A DNA stretch of 64,000 bases from Brevibacillus fortis (GCF_003013395.1 NZ_PXZM01000036.1:186001-250000); one strand, 5' to 3'; shown: positions 35,419-44,639, numbered from the stretch's first letter. Notes: generated by a model not told the origin, from the letters alone. Made by a program: numbers and translations.

Positions 35419-37419
35419 ATGGTCTTTTTAACCACACGTTCCCATGCATTACTGAAGGTGATACTCGACAGCTACTATCCGCTGAAAATCAAGGACGTCG
35501 CGCGTGATTTCCAGGTAAGCGAACGGACCGTCAAGTACGATCTGGAAAACGTCAGGCAATGGCTGAAGGAACGAAATGTCATCCTCCATTCTCAACCGAA
35601 TAAAGGGCTGTGGATCACGGAAGTACAAGAGCGTCGAAATGCTTTGAAGGAAAACTTGCAAAGTGATGACAGCAAAACACTCATCCTGCCGCAAAAGGAT
35701 CGGGTCAAGCATTTTTTGTTCATTCTTCTGCTGTCGGAAGGGTATCAGCGGATGAACGATTTGGCCGATCACATGGGAGTTAGTCGCAATACCGTCGTTG
35801 CCGATGTCAAGGACGCAGAAAAGCTGCTCGATGGCTGGCGTCTTGAGCTCGTCACGAAGCAAAGGTACGGTGTGCGTGTAGACGGGAGTGAGCGACACAA
35901 GCGATATGCTCTCGAAAATTTGATTCACGATCTGCTCGATGGAATCGACATGTATCGGATGGTACAGGGGATTATTCCAGAATACGGACAAGAAGCGAGA
36001 ACAGGTCCGTTATTAGAGAAATGGCTGATCAGCCGGACAGAGCTAGGGGCGATCATTCACAGCATCAAAGCATGGATGAATGCTGCTGCCGAGACGCTGG
36101 CAGACCGAGCGCTGATTAGTTTACTCATTCGCTTATGCATTGTCGTCCATCGTGTTCAGCGGGGGCAATTGGTCACTGCAGATGATGCCGAGATGGGAGA
36201 AGCGAGGCATTGGAGTGGGTACGAGCTGTTTTCAACCGAAGTTCGAGCATTATGTCAGCGATTGAACGTCGATATCCCCGAACACGAGATTGCATATGCA
36301 TGCCTTCCGCTGCTAGGGACTGAACAGGTGCCAAGAGAGGCGCGTGCAGGCAGGATTGTTATGGACGTTTTCCAGGCAGCCAAGGAGCTGACGGAAGCCG
36401 TTAGTAGGCGGATGCTGGCACCATTGTACGAGGATCAGGAGTTGGGCAGACTTTTATTCGCTCACTTGGATGACAGTTTGAACCGTTATCGTCAGGGAGT
36501 ACTTTTTGCAAACCCACTGAATGAGGAGATTCGCCGTTCCTATGCACGCATGTTTGATGCAGTCAAGCGCTCTTGTGAAGAAGTGTTTTGGCAGCGTGGG
36601 GTCTATTGGCTCGATGCCGACATTGCTTACTTTGTGCTCCATTTCCAAGCGGGTTATGATCGCTGGCTGGAGCAGAAAAAGGCAGATGCGCTCGTCGTTT
36701 GTGGAACAGGCAGAGGAACTTCTCGGTTTTTGAAAACGTACCTGGAAAGTGAATTGCGTTCACTGAGGGTCGTAGGCCTGTGTTCCAGCACAGAGGTAGA
36801 GAAGTATTTGGCGAGTCGTCGCGTGGATGTCATCATCAGTGTACTGCCGATCAAAGCAGAGGTGCCCGTTGTTATTGTCAGTCCTCTTCCAACACGTCAG
36901 GATATCAACCAGATTCAGAACTGTCTGGAAGCCTTGCAAGTGGAGGGAGGAAATCGACAGCAGGATGTGAATTCACGTAAGCAAGCCTGGTTCCCCACGT
37001 TGACTACTGATCTCAATCCGTCAGATTTGCCAGTGGTGGAGAGACTGTCCCAGGATGTCATCTGCAAAGGGTATGAGATCAGTCAAAAAATCGTAACTGC
37101 TTTTCGGGAGTACGTAACAGAACAAACGGCAAGCGGACTTACGCTGCATCTGCTGCTGATGGTGAATCGACTGGCTTTTGGCTCACCTTATCAGGAGGAA
37201 TGGGAATCATCTGCTGAGGCAGAATCGAAAGAATGGAAGACATGGCGTGAACAGCTGAACCAATTGATGGCTGAGGCAAACCTCTTGGTTCCGCCAAGTG
37301 AAGTGACGGCCATTATGCGCTATTTTTCAGGAAAGGGGACGGTAGAGCGTGAAAGTGGATCTACTCATACGCAACGGACGGGTCATCGATCCTTCCCAGA
37401 ACCTGAACGGGCACTATGA
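35419..37419 (+). CDS. BglG/MtlR-type transcriptional activator with PRDs and EIIB-like domain
   Basis: 666 residues. Two N-terminal helix-turn-helix units (FQVSERTVKYDL and MGVSRNTVVADV) are followed by PRD-type helical domains whose activity is set by histidine phosphorylation, then an EIIB-like domain at about 430-510 (VVCGTGRGTSRFL with its Cys) and a further helical PRD-like end. Such regulators sense PTS phosphorylation state and activate the adjacent sugar operon. It lies just upstream of the catabolic genes on the same strand. Its last 71 bases overlap the next gene, whose GTG start has a purine-rich site; the final 25 or so residues look unlike protein-family sequence. Confidence 0.85.
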   Translation: MVFLTTRSHALLKVILDSYYPLKIKDVARDFQVSERTVKYDLENVRQWLKERNVILHSQPNKGLWITEVQERRNALKENLQSDDSKTLILPQKDRVKHFLFILLLSEGYQRMNDLADHMGVSRNTVVADVKDAEKLLDGWRLELVTKQRYGVRVDGSERHKRYALENLIHDLLDGIDMYRMVQGIIPEYGQEARTGPLLEKWLISRTELGAIIHSIKAWMNAAAETLADRALISLLIRLCIVVHRVQRGQLVTADDAEMGEARHWSGYELFSTEVRALCQRLNVDIPEHEIAYACLPLLGTEQVPREARAGRIVMDVFQAAKELTEAVSRRMLAPLYEDQELGRLLFAHLDDSLNRYRQGVLFANPLNEEIRRSYARMFDAVKRSCEEVFWQRGVYWLDADIAYFVLHFQAGYDRWLEQKKADALVVCGTGRGTSRFLKTYLESELRSLRVVGLCSSTEVEKYLASRRVDVIISVLPIKAEVPVVIVSPLPTRQDINQIQNCLEALQVEGGNRQQDVNSRKQAWFPTLTTDLNPSDLPVVERLSQDVICKGYEISQKIVTAFREYVTEQTASGLTLHLLLMVNRLAFGSPYQEEWESSAEAESKEWKTWREQLNQLMAEANLLVPPSEVTAIMRYFSGKGTVERESGSTHTQRTGHRSFPEPERAL

Positions 37420-38494
37420 TCTTGCCATTCGGGAAGGGCGAATCGTTGGGTTGTATGAAAAAGGGAAGACAACCGATGATCAAAGGATGAATCTGGAAAG
37501 CAAGGAGACGATCGATGCAGAGGGATATTTGGTGACGCCCGGTCTGATCGATCTGCACGCTCACGTTTTTCCGACAAAGACGTTATTGGGCGTAGCCGCG
37601 GATCGGGTCGGCGTCGAGCAAGGAGTGACAACCGTAGTAGATGCTGGCAGTGTCGGGCTATGGTCGTTTGATGCTTTTCTCGAAGAAGCCGTGTATCCTT
37701 CTGCTACTCGTGTTCTTGCATTTCTGAATATTTCAGGGGACGGCTTGTGTACGGGCGGCGGGGAGCTCGCAGACATGTCGCGGCTAACCCCGAGAGAAGC
37801 GGCAGCGCTCATAAGAGAACAGCCGATAGTACGAGGGATTAAAGCCCGCATGAGCAGTTCTGTCGTCAAGCAAAACGGGATCCATCCCTTGCTCGTAGCC
37901 AAGGAAGCGGCGAGGGAAGCGGGCGTACCGATGATGGTGCACATCGGAAACGCTCCACCAAAACTCACGGAAATATTGCCTCTCTTAGACCGGGGAGACA
38001 TCGTGACACATGCGTTTCACGGAAAAAAAGGAGGGATGTTCGACGAACGGGGTGAGTTGATTCCAGAGGCGCAAGACGCATTGGAGCGGGGTGTCTTACT
38101 CGACATCGGACACGGCGAAGCGAGCTTCAGCTTTCAAACACTGCGACATGCGCTGGTCCAAGGCATTACGCCACATGTCATTAGCACGGATGTTCACCGA
38201 CGCAACATCGAGGGTCCCGTGCATAGCTTGACGCTCACACTTACAAAGTTTCTCGCCATGGGCTACTCGCTCGACGATGTGATTGCGGCAAGTACGCTTG
38301 CACCCGCACGAATTCTCGGATTGGAAAACGAGATCGGAACGTTGAAAGTAGGGGCATGCGCGGACGTATCTATTTTGCAGATCAAAAAAGAGCCGACGAT
38401 CTTGACGGACAGTGAACAAGAAACGTTGGAAACAAAGGAAAGAGTAGTCGCCTATCAAGTGATTACTTCGGGAAAGGTACTGACATGCAAATGA
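37349..38494 (+). CDS. Amidohydrolase/deacetylase family metal-dependent hydrolase (DgaA-like set)
   Basis: 381 residues of the amidohydrolase barrel. Metal-site motif GLIDLHAHVF near residue 68, a later MMVHIGNAPP and THAFHGK with histidines, and a catalytic Asp in VISTDVH. It belongs to the dihydroorotase-like group found with EF_0829-EF_0839-type genes (names from memory). Such enzymes open cyclic amides or remove acyl groups. GTG start, because the family begins KVDLLIRNGRVIDP. It overlaps both neighbours, which indicates translational coupling. Confidence 0.85.
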   Translation: MKVDLLIRNGRVIDPSQNLNGHYDLAIREGRIVGLYEKGKTTDDQRMNLESKETIDAEGYLVTPGLIDLHAHVFPTKTLLGVAADRVGVEQGVTTVVDAGSVGLWSFDAFLEEAVYPSATRVLAFLNISGDGLCTGGGELADMSRLTPREAAALIREQPIVRGIKARMSSSVVKQNGIHPLLVAKEAAREAGVPMMVHIGNAPPKLTEILPLLDRGDIVTHAFHGKKGGMFDERGELIPEAQDALERGVLLDIGHGEASFSFQTLRHALVQGITPHVISTDVHRRNIEGPVHSLTLTLTKFLAMGYSLDDVIAASTLAPARILGLENEIGTLKVGACADVSILQIKKEPTILTDSEQETLETKERVVAYQVITSGKVLTCK

Positions 38495-38856
38495 TTGATG
38501 ACATCCTCAAGGAACTGGCTGAGACAAAATCGGAATATTTATCTGAAATTTCTGAATCAAAGGAGATTCTCCGGAAAATTGAGGAGGAGTTCCGCCTCAG
38601 GGAGATTCACATACCGCGAGATTGCTGGCTAGCCATTGGGGCTCATGTGCTGGCATTTGTACGACGGATGACAAACGGTGAAAGGCTACCCGTGATTGAA
38701 GCGGAGTTGTTTGCCGAAATTCATCCGGATATGGTTACGCTCTCGCACAAAGTCCTCTCGGAAGAAAAGAGTGCGTGGCAGGTAGATGATACAGAAGTGT
38801 TTCTGTTGGCTGTCCATTTTGAAGCCATCCGTGCCATGCAGATGGGGCCATCTTAA
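38485..38856 (+). CDS. Stand-alone PRD domain protein
   Basis: 123 residues with no DNA-binding part. The helical sequence with IPRDCWLAIGAHVLAFVRRM and FAEIHPDMVTLSHKVL has the conserved histidines of a PTS regulation domain. It is the EF_0829/YhfY type seen in this conserved gene set. It probably receives phosphate from HPr or modulates the BglG-type activator. The ATG overlaps the end of the preceding gene by 10 bp. Confidence 0.78.
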   Translation: MQMIDDILKELAETKSEYLSEISESKEILRKIEEEFRLREIHIPRDCWLAIGAHVLAFVRRMTNGERLPVIEAELFAEIHPDMVTLSHKVLSEEKSAWQVDDTEVFLLAVHFEAIRAMQMGPS

Positions 38857-38882
38857 AACATCGCTGCGAATAAAAGGAGGGA

Positions 38883-39251
38883 ATGTATATGTCTAAGGTA
38901 AAAATCGTGATTGGTGATCGTCTTGGAAAAGGACAGAACATCGCAAAAGGAATCGAGGCTGCTGGCGGGACTGCGATCGTCATTCCAGGTGTTGGCGCTG
39001 ATATGAAAGTAGGAGATGTCATGGTCAGTGAGAGTGCAGATCTCGGGCTGTCCTTTTGCGGAAGTGGCGGGGCTGGGGCACTGACTGCTAAGACCAAGTA
39101 TGGTTTTCCCGTCGAATACGGGCTGCGCTCAGTAGATGCTGGGATTACCGCCTTGCGTAGCGGCAAAAAAGTGATTGGTTTTGGCTTCATGGATATAGAA
39201 GAGCTGGGCAGACGCATGGTGGAAGAATACATCAAGCTGGGAGGGAAGTAA
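38883..39251 (+). CDS. DUF2620 family protein (YhfU-like)
   Basis: 122 residues, glycine-rich. The central motif ADLGLSFCGSGGAGALTAKTKYG is the DUF2620 hallmark. A single Cys in a phosphate-loop-like setting recalls PTS EIIB domains, so a role as phosphate carrier for the adjacent membrane proteins is plausible but unproven. AAAGGAGGGAATG precedes the ATG. 3 bp before the DUF4312 gene. Confidence 0.82.
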   Translation: MYMSKVKIVIGDRLGKGQNIAKGIEAAGGTAIVIPGVGADMKVGDVMVSESADLGLSFCGSGGAGALTAKTKYGFPVEYGLRSVDAGITALRSGKKVIGFGFMDIEELGRRMVEEYIKLGGK

Positions 39252-39254
39252 TCC

Positions 39255-39593
39255 ATGTACACGGAGACGACGCAGACCTTGAGACTATCCGGCAGTGCCG
39301 ATACGAAAGAGGGAGCCTTCAACAAGATTTTTTCCCAAATCAAGCATGTCGTGGCGAGACAGACGAATGATTTGGTCGTGCGAATCGAACCTGTAGGAGT
39401 TTCCATTGTGTCTGCGACAGAAACAGTGAAGCATGAGCGATTTTTTGGATTGTTCTTCCCACGCAAACGGACGCGGTATGACATCACGGTAGATATTCAA
39501 GTGAGACTGGGGTTGGTGCAGGTAGAAGACATCTCGTTTCAGCAGCAGACCGAGCAGACTGCGGGTATGGGGCAGTTGGTTCGTCAGCGATAG
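39255..39593 (+). CDS. DUF4312 family protein
   Basis: 112 residues, cytosolic, beta-rich: TETTQTLRLSGSADTKEGAF at the start, then VVRIEPVGVSIVSATE and FFPRKRTRYDITVDIQV. Found only with DUF4310/DUF4311 membrane proteins in this gene set as I know it, so likely an accessory subunit of that transporter. ATG with AGGGAAGT upstream. Confidence 0.8.
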   Translation: MYTETTQTLRLSGSADTKEGAFNKIFSQIKHVVARQTNDLVVRIEPVGVSIVSATETVKHERFFGLFFPRKRTRYDITVDIQVRLGLVQVEDISFQQQTEQTAGMGQLVRQR

Positions 39594-39614
39594 AAGCAAA
39601 CAGGGGGTAGGTTC

Positions 39615-40403
39615 ATGGTTACTTTGATGATTGTGTTGAAGTCGATCGTCATCGGGGCATTGGTCGGCTTCGGTGTTGGTGCGGGGGCGGCGAGGATGTT
39701 TCACGCACCCAATGTCCAGGGGATGGGAGCATTTCGGACTTTTGGAGAGCTGAACGCTTGTGCGGGCGATCCCATTTCCCACTTTTCATTTGGTCTAGGC
39801 TTTTTGTTTAACTCATGGGCGTCTGTTGTCGGTGCCGGTGCTTTGACACAAGATGTGGATCATCGCGTCATCCCGAACTGGGCTGCTGCCGTGTTGCTCT
39901 GGCGAAACAAGAATGTCGCAGAGACCTTGCACAATCCGAAGCAAATGGCCATTGCTGGAGCAGCTGTCGGTGTTGTTGTGGTCACCCTACTGAACTCAAC
40001 CGCGACAGCAATTCCTGAATCGATGCAGCTGGTGGCGACGAAGGTACTGGTCCCGGCTGCGAACTGGTTGATCAACCCGATCATGCCGATTGTGTTCTGG
40101 ATGGCGGCAATGGATGCAGGCAAACGGACAGGGATGTGGGGAACGGTCTTGGGTGGTATGTCGCACTTGGTCATGGGGAATGCCGTGCCTGGAATCGTCT
40201 TGGGTATTTTGATCGGAAAAGGCCTGGATGACAGTGGTTGGAACAAAATTACGAAATCCATGTTTATTGCAGTCATTCTCTTGTTTGTATTCAGTGGTTT
40301 CTTCCGTGGCTTTGACGTAGCGCTCTTGAAGAGCATGTCTGTAGAAATTCCACAGTGGTTGATAGAGCTTCACGAAACATTCGGATCGGTGGTGAAAAAG
40401 TAA
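39615..40403 (+). CDS. DUF4311 family membrane protein, predicted permease subunit
   Basis: 262 residues with seven or so hydrophobic segments (VLKSIVIGALVGFGVGAGAA at the N-terminus, AIAGAAVGVVVVTLL, MFIAVILLFVFSGFF). The conserved middle motif MGAFRTFGELNACAGDPISHFSFG contains polar residues that could bind substrate. With the DUF4310 protein it probably forms the membrane channel. The stop codon overlaps the DUF4310 start in TAATG. AGGGGGTAGG precedes the ATG. Confidence 0.8.
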   Translation: MVTLMIVLKSIVIGALVGFGVGAGAARMFHAPNVQGMGAFRTFGELNACAGDPISHFSFGLGFLFNSWASVVGAGALTQDVDHRVIPNWAAAVLLWRNKNVAETLHNPKQMAIAGAAVGVVVVTLLNSTATAIPESMQLVATKVLVPAANWLINPIMPIVFWMAAMDAGKRTGMWGTVLGGMSHLVMGNAVPGIVLGILIGKGLDDSGWNKITKSMFIAVILLFVFSGFFRGFDVALLKSMSVEIPQWLIELHETFGSVVKK

Positions 40404-41053
40404 TGGGTGAATTGCAGGCAAAAGGGTTTTGGTATTCAGAATGGGCATTTCCCCTCTTTGTGGCGTGCTTGTCTTCAGGAATCTTTGCGGGTACTCATTT
40501 GTACTATGTGTATCATGTCGGGGCATTTAACGATATCGCTATCGTTGCGATGCTCGAGGCGGGAATCAAGGGTGGCGGATATGGTGCGGCTGCTGCATTT
40601 GGAGCGAGCTTTTTGTTCGCCCGCGTATTGGAGGGACCACTGGTTGGGATTCTCGATATTGGCGGCTCGTTGCAAACAGGTATCGGGATTGGTGTTCCAG
40701 CATTGATGTTGGGAGCAGGCTTTACAGCTCCGTTGACTTCTTTTCCATTGGCGCTGACGACAGGTGCGCTCTTGGGGCTCATCATTGGTACCGTGATTAT
40801 TTTGATTCGGAAGTATACGATCAACGCATCGAATTCCACCTTTGGTGCGGATGTCATGATGGGAGCCGGAAACGCAGCAGGTCGTTACTTAGGCCCATTG
40901 ATTGTCATTTCTGCGATTATGGCCTCGATTCCAGTAGGACTCGGCGCAACAGCAGGAGCAGCGATTTTCTACTATTACAACAAACCGATTGCTGGCGGTG
41001 CGATTATCGGGGCCATGCTCCTCGGCGCCATTTTCCCGATCCCGACTCAATAA
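40403..41053 (+). CDS. DUF4310 family membrane protein, predicted permease subunit
   Basis: 216 residues, about six membrane helices. FPLFVACLSSGIFAGTHL opens the protein and a highly conserved GNAAGRYLGPLIVIS lies late. The start is ATG 40403, overlapping the previous stop by one base. Glycine/alanine-rich helices suggest a transporter subunit paired with the DUF4311 protein. Confidence 0.82.
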   Translation: MGELQAKGFWYSEWAFPLFVACLSSGIFAGTHLYYVYHVGAFNDIAIVAMLEAGIKGGGYGAAAAFGASFLFARVLEGPLVGILDIGGSLQTGIGIGVPALMLGAGFTAPLTSFPLALTTGALLGLIIGTVIILIRKYTINASNSTFGADVMMGAGNAAGRYLGPLIVISAIMASIPVGLGATAGAAIFYYYNKPIAGGAIIGAMLLGAIFPIPTQ

Positions 41054-41093
41054 GGGAATCGCCAAGCGTTTTCACAGGAAGGATGGGCAAACC

Positions 41094-42209
41094 ATGGGAA
41101 TCTATCAGCAGCTAGGGTTGAAGCAAGTTATTAATGCAAGCGGTAAGATGACGGCACTGGGTGCAAGTGCCGTCCATCCTTCTATCGCACAGGCCATGGG
41201 AGAAGCCGCCATGGATTATGTAGAAATCAGTGAACTGATGATCGTAGCAGGTCGTCATATTGCAGAGGCGACCGGAGCAGAAGACGGTTGCCCTACCTCA
41301 GGAGCAGCTGCAGGTATTGCCATTAGTGTAGCGGCAGTCATAGCGGGTTGCCATCTGAGTTTGATCGAGCGGCTTCCTCTTTCCGAAGGGTTGAATAACA
41401 AGATCATCATACAAAAAGGACACATGGTGCACTTCGGGGCGTCTGTTCAACAGATGATTGCACTGGGTGGTGGGAAAGTCGTAGAGATCGGGCATGCCAA
41501 TCACGTAGAAGAAGAACATTTGCGAGAAGCAATTGATGATCAGACGGCAGCGCTGCTCTATGTCAAATCTCACCATGCGATTCAAAAAGGAATGCAGTCG
41601 CTAGACACGATGATTCAACTCGGTCGGGAGTTTGGACTTCCGGTCATAGTAGACGCAGCGGCGGAGGAGGATCTGCGGCGCTACGTGGCGATGGGTGCCG
41701 ATCTGGTCATTTACAGTGGCGGAAAAGCAATCGGCGGACCAACGTCTGGGTTTATCACAGGTCGTGCCGATCTGGTTGCCGCATGTCGCGCGCAGTATAA
41801 AGGCGTCGGTCGTGCCATGAAGGTAGGAAAGGAAGCCATTGCCGGTTTGCTTGCAGCGCTTGGACAGTACGACCCTGAAAAGCAAAATGTTCCCGAGCAG
41901 CGCAGGCGAGTGGAGTGGCTGGCAGGAGAACTGAACAGCTTGCCCGGTATGAGAGCAACAATCGCACAGGATGAGGCTGGCAGGGAGATCTACCGGGTGC
42001 AAGTTCAGCTAGACGAACGAGTGACGGGAATGACGGCGCGTGAGCTTACACGCCAACTGGAGCAAGGAAATCCAGCTATTTTTACCCGCAACCATTATGT
42101 GAATACGGGAGTGATTGCCTTTGATCCACGACCATTTCACGAAGGGCAGGAACACATCATTGCAGCGCGCATGAAGGAGCTGCTGCAAAAACAGGGAGAA
42201 GGAGAATAA
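41094..42209 (+). CDS. dgaE: DgaE-like PLP-dependent ammonia-lyase
   Basis: 371 residues of the selenocysteine-synthase/DgaE PLP group. The PLP lysine lies in YSGGKAIGGPTSGF; VINASGKMTALGASAVHP is the family N-terminus. In Salmonella DgaE removes ammonia from D-glucosaminate-6-phosphate to give 2-keto-3-deoxygluconate-6-phosphate. An aldolase gene follows 5 bp later, supporting the same chemistry on a related amino sugar acid. AGGAAGG precedes ATG 41094. Confidence 0.85.
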   Translation: MGIYQQLGLKQVINASGKMTALGASAVHPSIAQAMGEAAMDYVEISELMIVAGRHIAEATGAEDGCPTSGAAAGIAISVAAVIAGCHLSLIERLPLSEGLNNKIIIQKGHMVHFGASVQQMIALGGGKVVEIGHANHVEEEHLREAIDDQTAALLYVKSHHAIQKGMQSLDTMIQLGREFGLPVIVDAAAEEDLRRYVAMGADLVIYSGGKAIGGPTSGFITGRADLVAACRAQYKGVGRAMKVGKEAIAGLLAALGQYDPEKQNVPEQRRRVEWLAGELNSLPGMRATIAQDEAGREIYRVQVQLDERVTGMTARELTRQLEQGNPAIFTRNHYVNTGVIAFDPRPFHEGQEHIIAARMKELLQKQGEGE

Positions 42210-42214
42210 CAAAA

Positions 42215-42937
42215 GTGGGCACACCGAAAATTCGTTTGAACCTTTTGGCAAGGGATGTAGAGAACGCGAAACAAATCTGCTCCATAGCGGATGGCCGTGC
42301 TTTGATCGGGATCTTGGTCAAAGGATTTGCGTCCGTAGAAGCAGCAATAACTACAGTTGGACAATATCAGCAAGCAGGGGTACCAGTGTCAGTAGGGCTG
42401 GGCGCAGGTGATCCAACTCAATGGAAGAAGGTCGCAGAAGTCGCGGTGCAGACACAACCGGATCACGTCAATCAAGTATTTCCGGCAGCAGGCTATACGC
42501 TCGGGGGGCTACAGGCAGTCGGCAACTCACATACCATCGTGAATGCATTGATTGCCCCCGGTGGACAATCAGGAAAGGTTCAAGTCACCACAGGACCAAT
42601 GAGCAACAAAGTGTCAGAATTGCTCTCTTGCGATGCAGCCGCCGCGATGCTGGCGGAGATTGGCGTACACTCAGTCAAATTTTATCCAGTCGACGGGCTG
42701 GAAAGGCTGAATGAAATCAAGGCGATGGCAGAAGCAGCCGTACGTTACGGGATTCCAGTTTTTGAGCCGACAGGCGGGATAGATACAGCTTCGATTCGTC
42801 AGATTGTGGAGGTATGCCTCGCAGCAGGTGCAAAGCAGGTCATTCCGCACATTTATACATCGATCGTCGACAAGGAAACGGGGTTGACGCGATTGGACCA
42901 AGTAGAAGAACTACTGGCTGCTATAGAAGGACTGTAG
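42215..42937 (+). CDS. dgaF: DgaF-like 2-keto-3-deoxy-6-phosphogluconate aldolase
   Basis: 240 residues; a TIM-barrel aldolase with a probable Schiff-base lysine in HSVKFYPVDGL and the phosphate-binding FEPTGGIDT. DgaF cleaves KDGP into pyruvate and glyceraldehyde-3-phosphate. It belongs to the EF_0839-like subgroup found with DUF4310-4312 genes. GTG start with GAAGGAG upstream. Exact substrate is inferred. Confidence 0.83.
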   Translation: MGTPKIRLNLLARDVENAKQICSIADGRALIGILVKGFASVEAAITTVGQYQQAGVPVSVGLGAGDPTQWKKVAEVAVQTQPDHVNQVFPAAGYTLGGLQAVGNSHTIVNALIAPGGQSGKVQVTTGPMSNKVSELLSCDAAAAMLAEIGVHSVKFYPVDGLERLNEIKAMAEAAVRYGIPVFEPTGGIDTASIRQIVEVCLAAGAKQVIPHIYTSIVDKETGLTRLDQVEELLAAIEGL

Positions 42938-42961
42938 CCATTATATGAGAAAGGGATAGGA

Positions 42962-43228
42962 GTGAATCAAATGAGAGAGAGACAGGTTATCGTCCAGTTG
43001 GCACAAGGTTTACATGCGCGACCAGCTACTTTGTTTGTGAAAGTGGCAGCTTCCTTTTCCAGTGAAATCGGATTGAACAAAGAGGAGAAGAAGGTGAATG
43101 CCAAGAGTATTATCGGGGTCATGTCCCTTGCTGTTTCAAAAGGACAGTCGGTCATATTGACTGCGGATGGTGCAGACGCGGAGCAGGCGTTGGATGCGTT
43201 GGAGCGCGTTTTGGTAAGTGTAGAGTAA
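42962..43228 (+). CDS. HPr-type phosphocarrier protein dedicated to the operon
   Basis: 88 residues. The active-site histidine is present in GLHARPATLF and the regulatory serine in VNAKSIIGVMSL, so it can be phosphorylated at both sites in principle (Crh proteins lack the His). It is the last gene of the operon, 24 bp after the aldolase gene. General ptsH usually lies with ptsI, so this is likely a second HPr serving the PRD regulators or the unusual transporter. Start could be ATG 42971; 42962 is a GTG. Confidence 0.85.
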   Translation: MNQMRERQVIVQLAQGLHARPATLFVKVAASFSSEIGLNKEEKKVNAKSIIGVMSLAVSKGQSVILTADGADAEQALDALERVLVSVE

Positions 43229-43250
43229 TTGGCTGTGTGTAAACGAAAAA

Positions 43251-43284
43251 GGGATGTCTCCAGTGAATAGTCAGGAGACATCCC
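43251..43284. terminator. Shared terminator of convergent genes
   Basis: GGGATGTCTCC and GGAGACATCCC, 11 bp exact. It lies between the HPr and DUF4386 genes. Confidence 0.8.
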
Positions 43285-43306
43285 TCTATGTCTAAATGTT
43301 CATCCT

Positions 43307-44011
43307 TTATCTTACGTGGATATAGAATCCTGGTTCCGTTGGGTTGAATCCTTTAATGATGAGCCATATAGCCAAAATCAATTGTTGAAAGGCTATGGGA
43401 ATGTTCAACATCATGTAGGTTGCATCCAGACCGATAAAGCGAATCATAAATAATGAGCTTGCCAATATGGACAATGTAGACCCAATAAGACCGAAAACTG
43501 ACAACCAACGTGGAACTAATTTTGTTTGGTAAAAGATGCAGGTAAAAAAGAACATAGCCAAAACAAATGCCAGTGTCGTTGCCACATGGTTCACCAAATC
43601 ACGTCCTTCCCGCAGCAATCCACCCAGAGTCTGAAAGTACGATACATGTAGAGTTCCGACTTTCGCAAATTCGTGGCTTACTGTCAATAGCAACAGAAGA
43701 ATGATTACACCAATCATGATGAACACACCCGCAATGATGCCAAAAGCAACAGATCCAAGAGCTATACCTTTATTATGCTTACTTAAAATCGGATACATCA
43801 CAATAGGAATACCAACATATGCAGCAACCATTAACAACTGGAAAAACGCTCCTAGTAGTACCTGATTTTCATTTGTAGAAGCCTTGACAAGGTAGTCTGC
43901 TCCATCTATAACAGGAACAACACTAAATATACCTGTAACCAACCCGACTATTAATAACACCCCAGTAATGACTGCAGACCTTCTACCTGATTTTGTACTC
44001 TTCCTCAACAT
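43307..44011 (-). CDS. DUF4386 domain membrane protein
   Basis: 234 residues with six hydrophobic segments, starting AVITGVLLIVGLVTGIFSVV and ending in FQQLILAIWLIIKGF, a typical DUF4386 layout. Function unknown. The frame opens at 44104, but AAGGAGG lies just before ATG 44011 and the extra 31 residues look non-coding. Confidence 0.85.
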   Translation of the reverse strand: MLRKSTKSGRRSAVITGVLLIVGLVTGIFSVVPVIDGADYLVKASTNENQVLLGAFFQLLMVAAYVGIPIVMYPILSKHNKGIALGSVAFGIIAGVFIMIGVIILLLLLTVSHEFAKVGTLHVSYFQTLGGLLREGRDLVNHVATTLAFVLAMFFFTCIFYQTKLVPRWLSVFGLIGSTLSILASSLFMIRFIGLDATYMMLNIPIAFQQLILAIWLIIKGFNPTEPGFYIHVR

Positions 44012-44248
44012 AATTAGCCTCCTTATAATACCTACCCTTGGCGGATGGTTGCGGGACGCGCGAATTACGAGGTCAAAGAAGTAGCGACAATGACAATTTC
44101 TCATTTACAACCGGTATCGGATCAGTAACTTTATTATTCTGTTTATATGCATGATTTGCTTCATTCTGACGTTGAGTCTAAAACTAATTTTCAAATATCT
44201 GGTGATTTAAAAGACCGAGAATCCTTGTACCATAAAGGGTCCATTTCA

Positions 44249-44593
44249 TTAAAAATGCTTCCAGGTAAAATCAATACTCAAATACCCAATATGCGTCTCT
44301 TTGAAGGTCAGCGTTTCCTTTGTCGCCAATTCCGGTTTGCGAAAACAAACGAGATCTTTGTGATAGCCAAAAGCGCGACAAACTTCCGGTCGAACGCTAT
44401 GAATGCCACACTGATCTTTGTGCAAGTCATAGAAGATACACGTCCCGAACATTCGCGGTTGATTTTTCAGATCGTCCCGAAGTTTTTTTGGAAGCGCTTT
44501 CAATTTCTTGTGTATCATTTTATATTCCTTCTCTGTTACGGGAACAGGGCCACAGCACAATCCTTTGCAGCCTTGGCAAGGTAATGCTTCCAT
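44249..44593 (-). CDS. YkgJ family cysteine-cluster protein
   Basis: 114 residues. Cysteines are arranged as CQGCKGLCC, then GTCIF, DQCGIHSVRPEVC and later CF, the pattern of the CxxCxxCC zinc/iron-binding YkgJ family. Cytosolic; role unknown, with metal or Fe-S binding inferred from the family. The 237 bp between it and DUF4386 hold no gene. Confidence 0.87.
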   Translation of the reverse strand: MEALPCQGCKGLCCGPVPVTEKEYKMIHKKLKALPKKLRDDLKNQPRMFGTCIFYDLHKDQCGIHSVRPEVCRAFGYHKDLVCFRKPELATKETLTFKETHIGYLSIDFTWKHF

Positions 44594-44639
44594 TGAATCT
44601 ACAACCTTTCGTTTTGTGATGATTGCTAGAAAAACAAAA

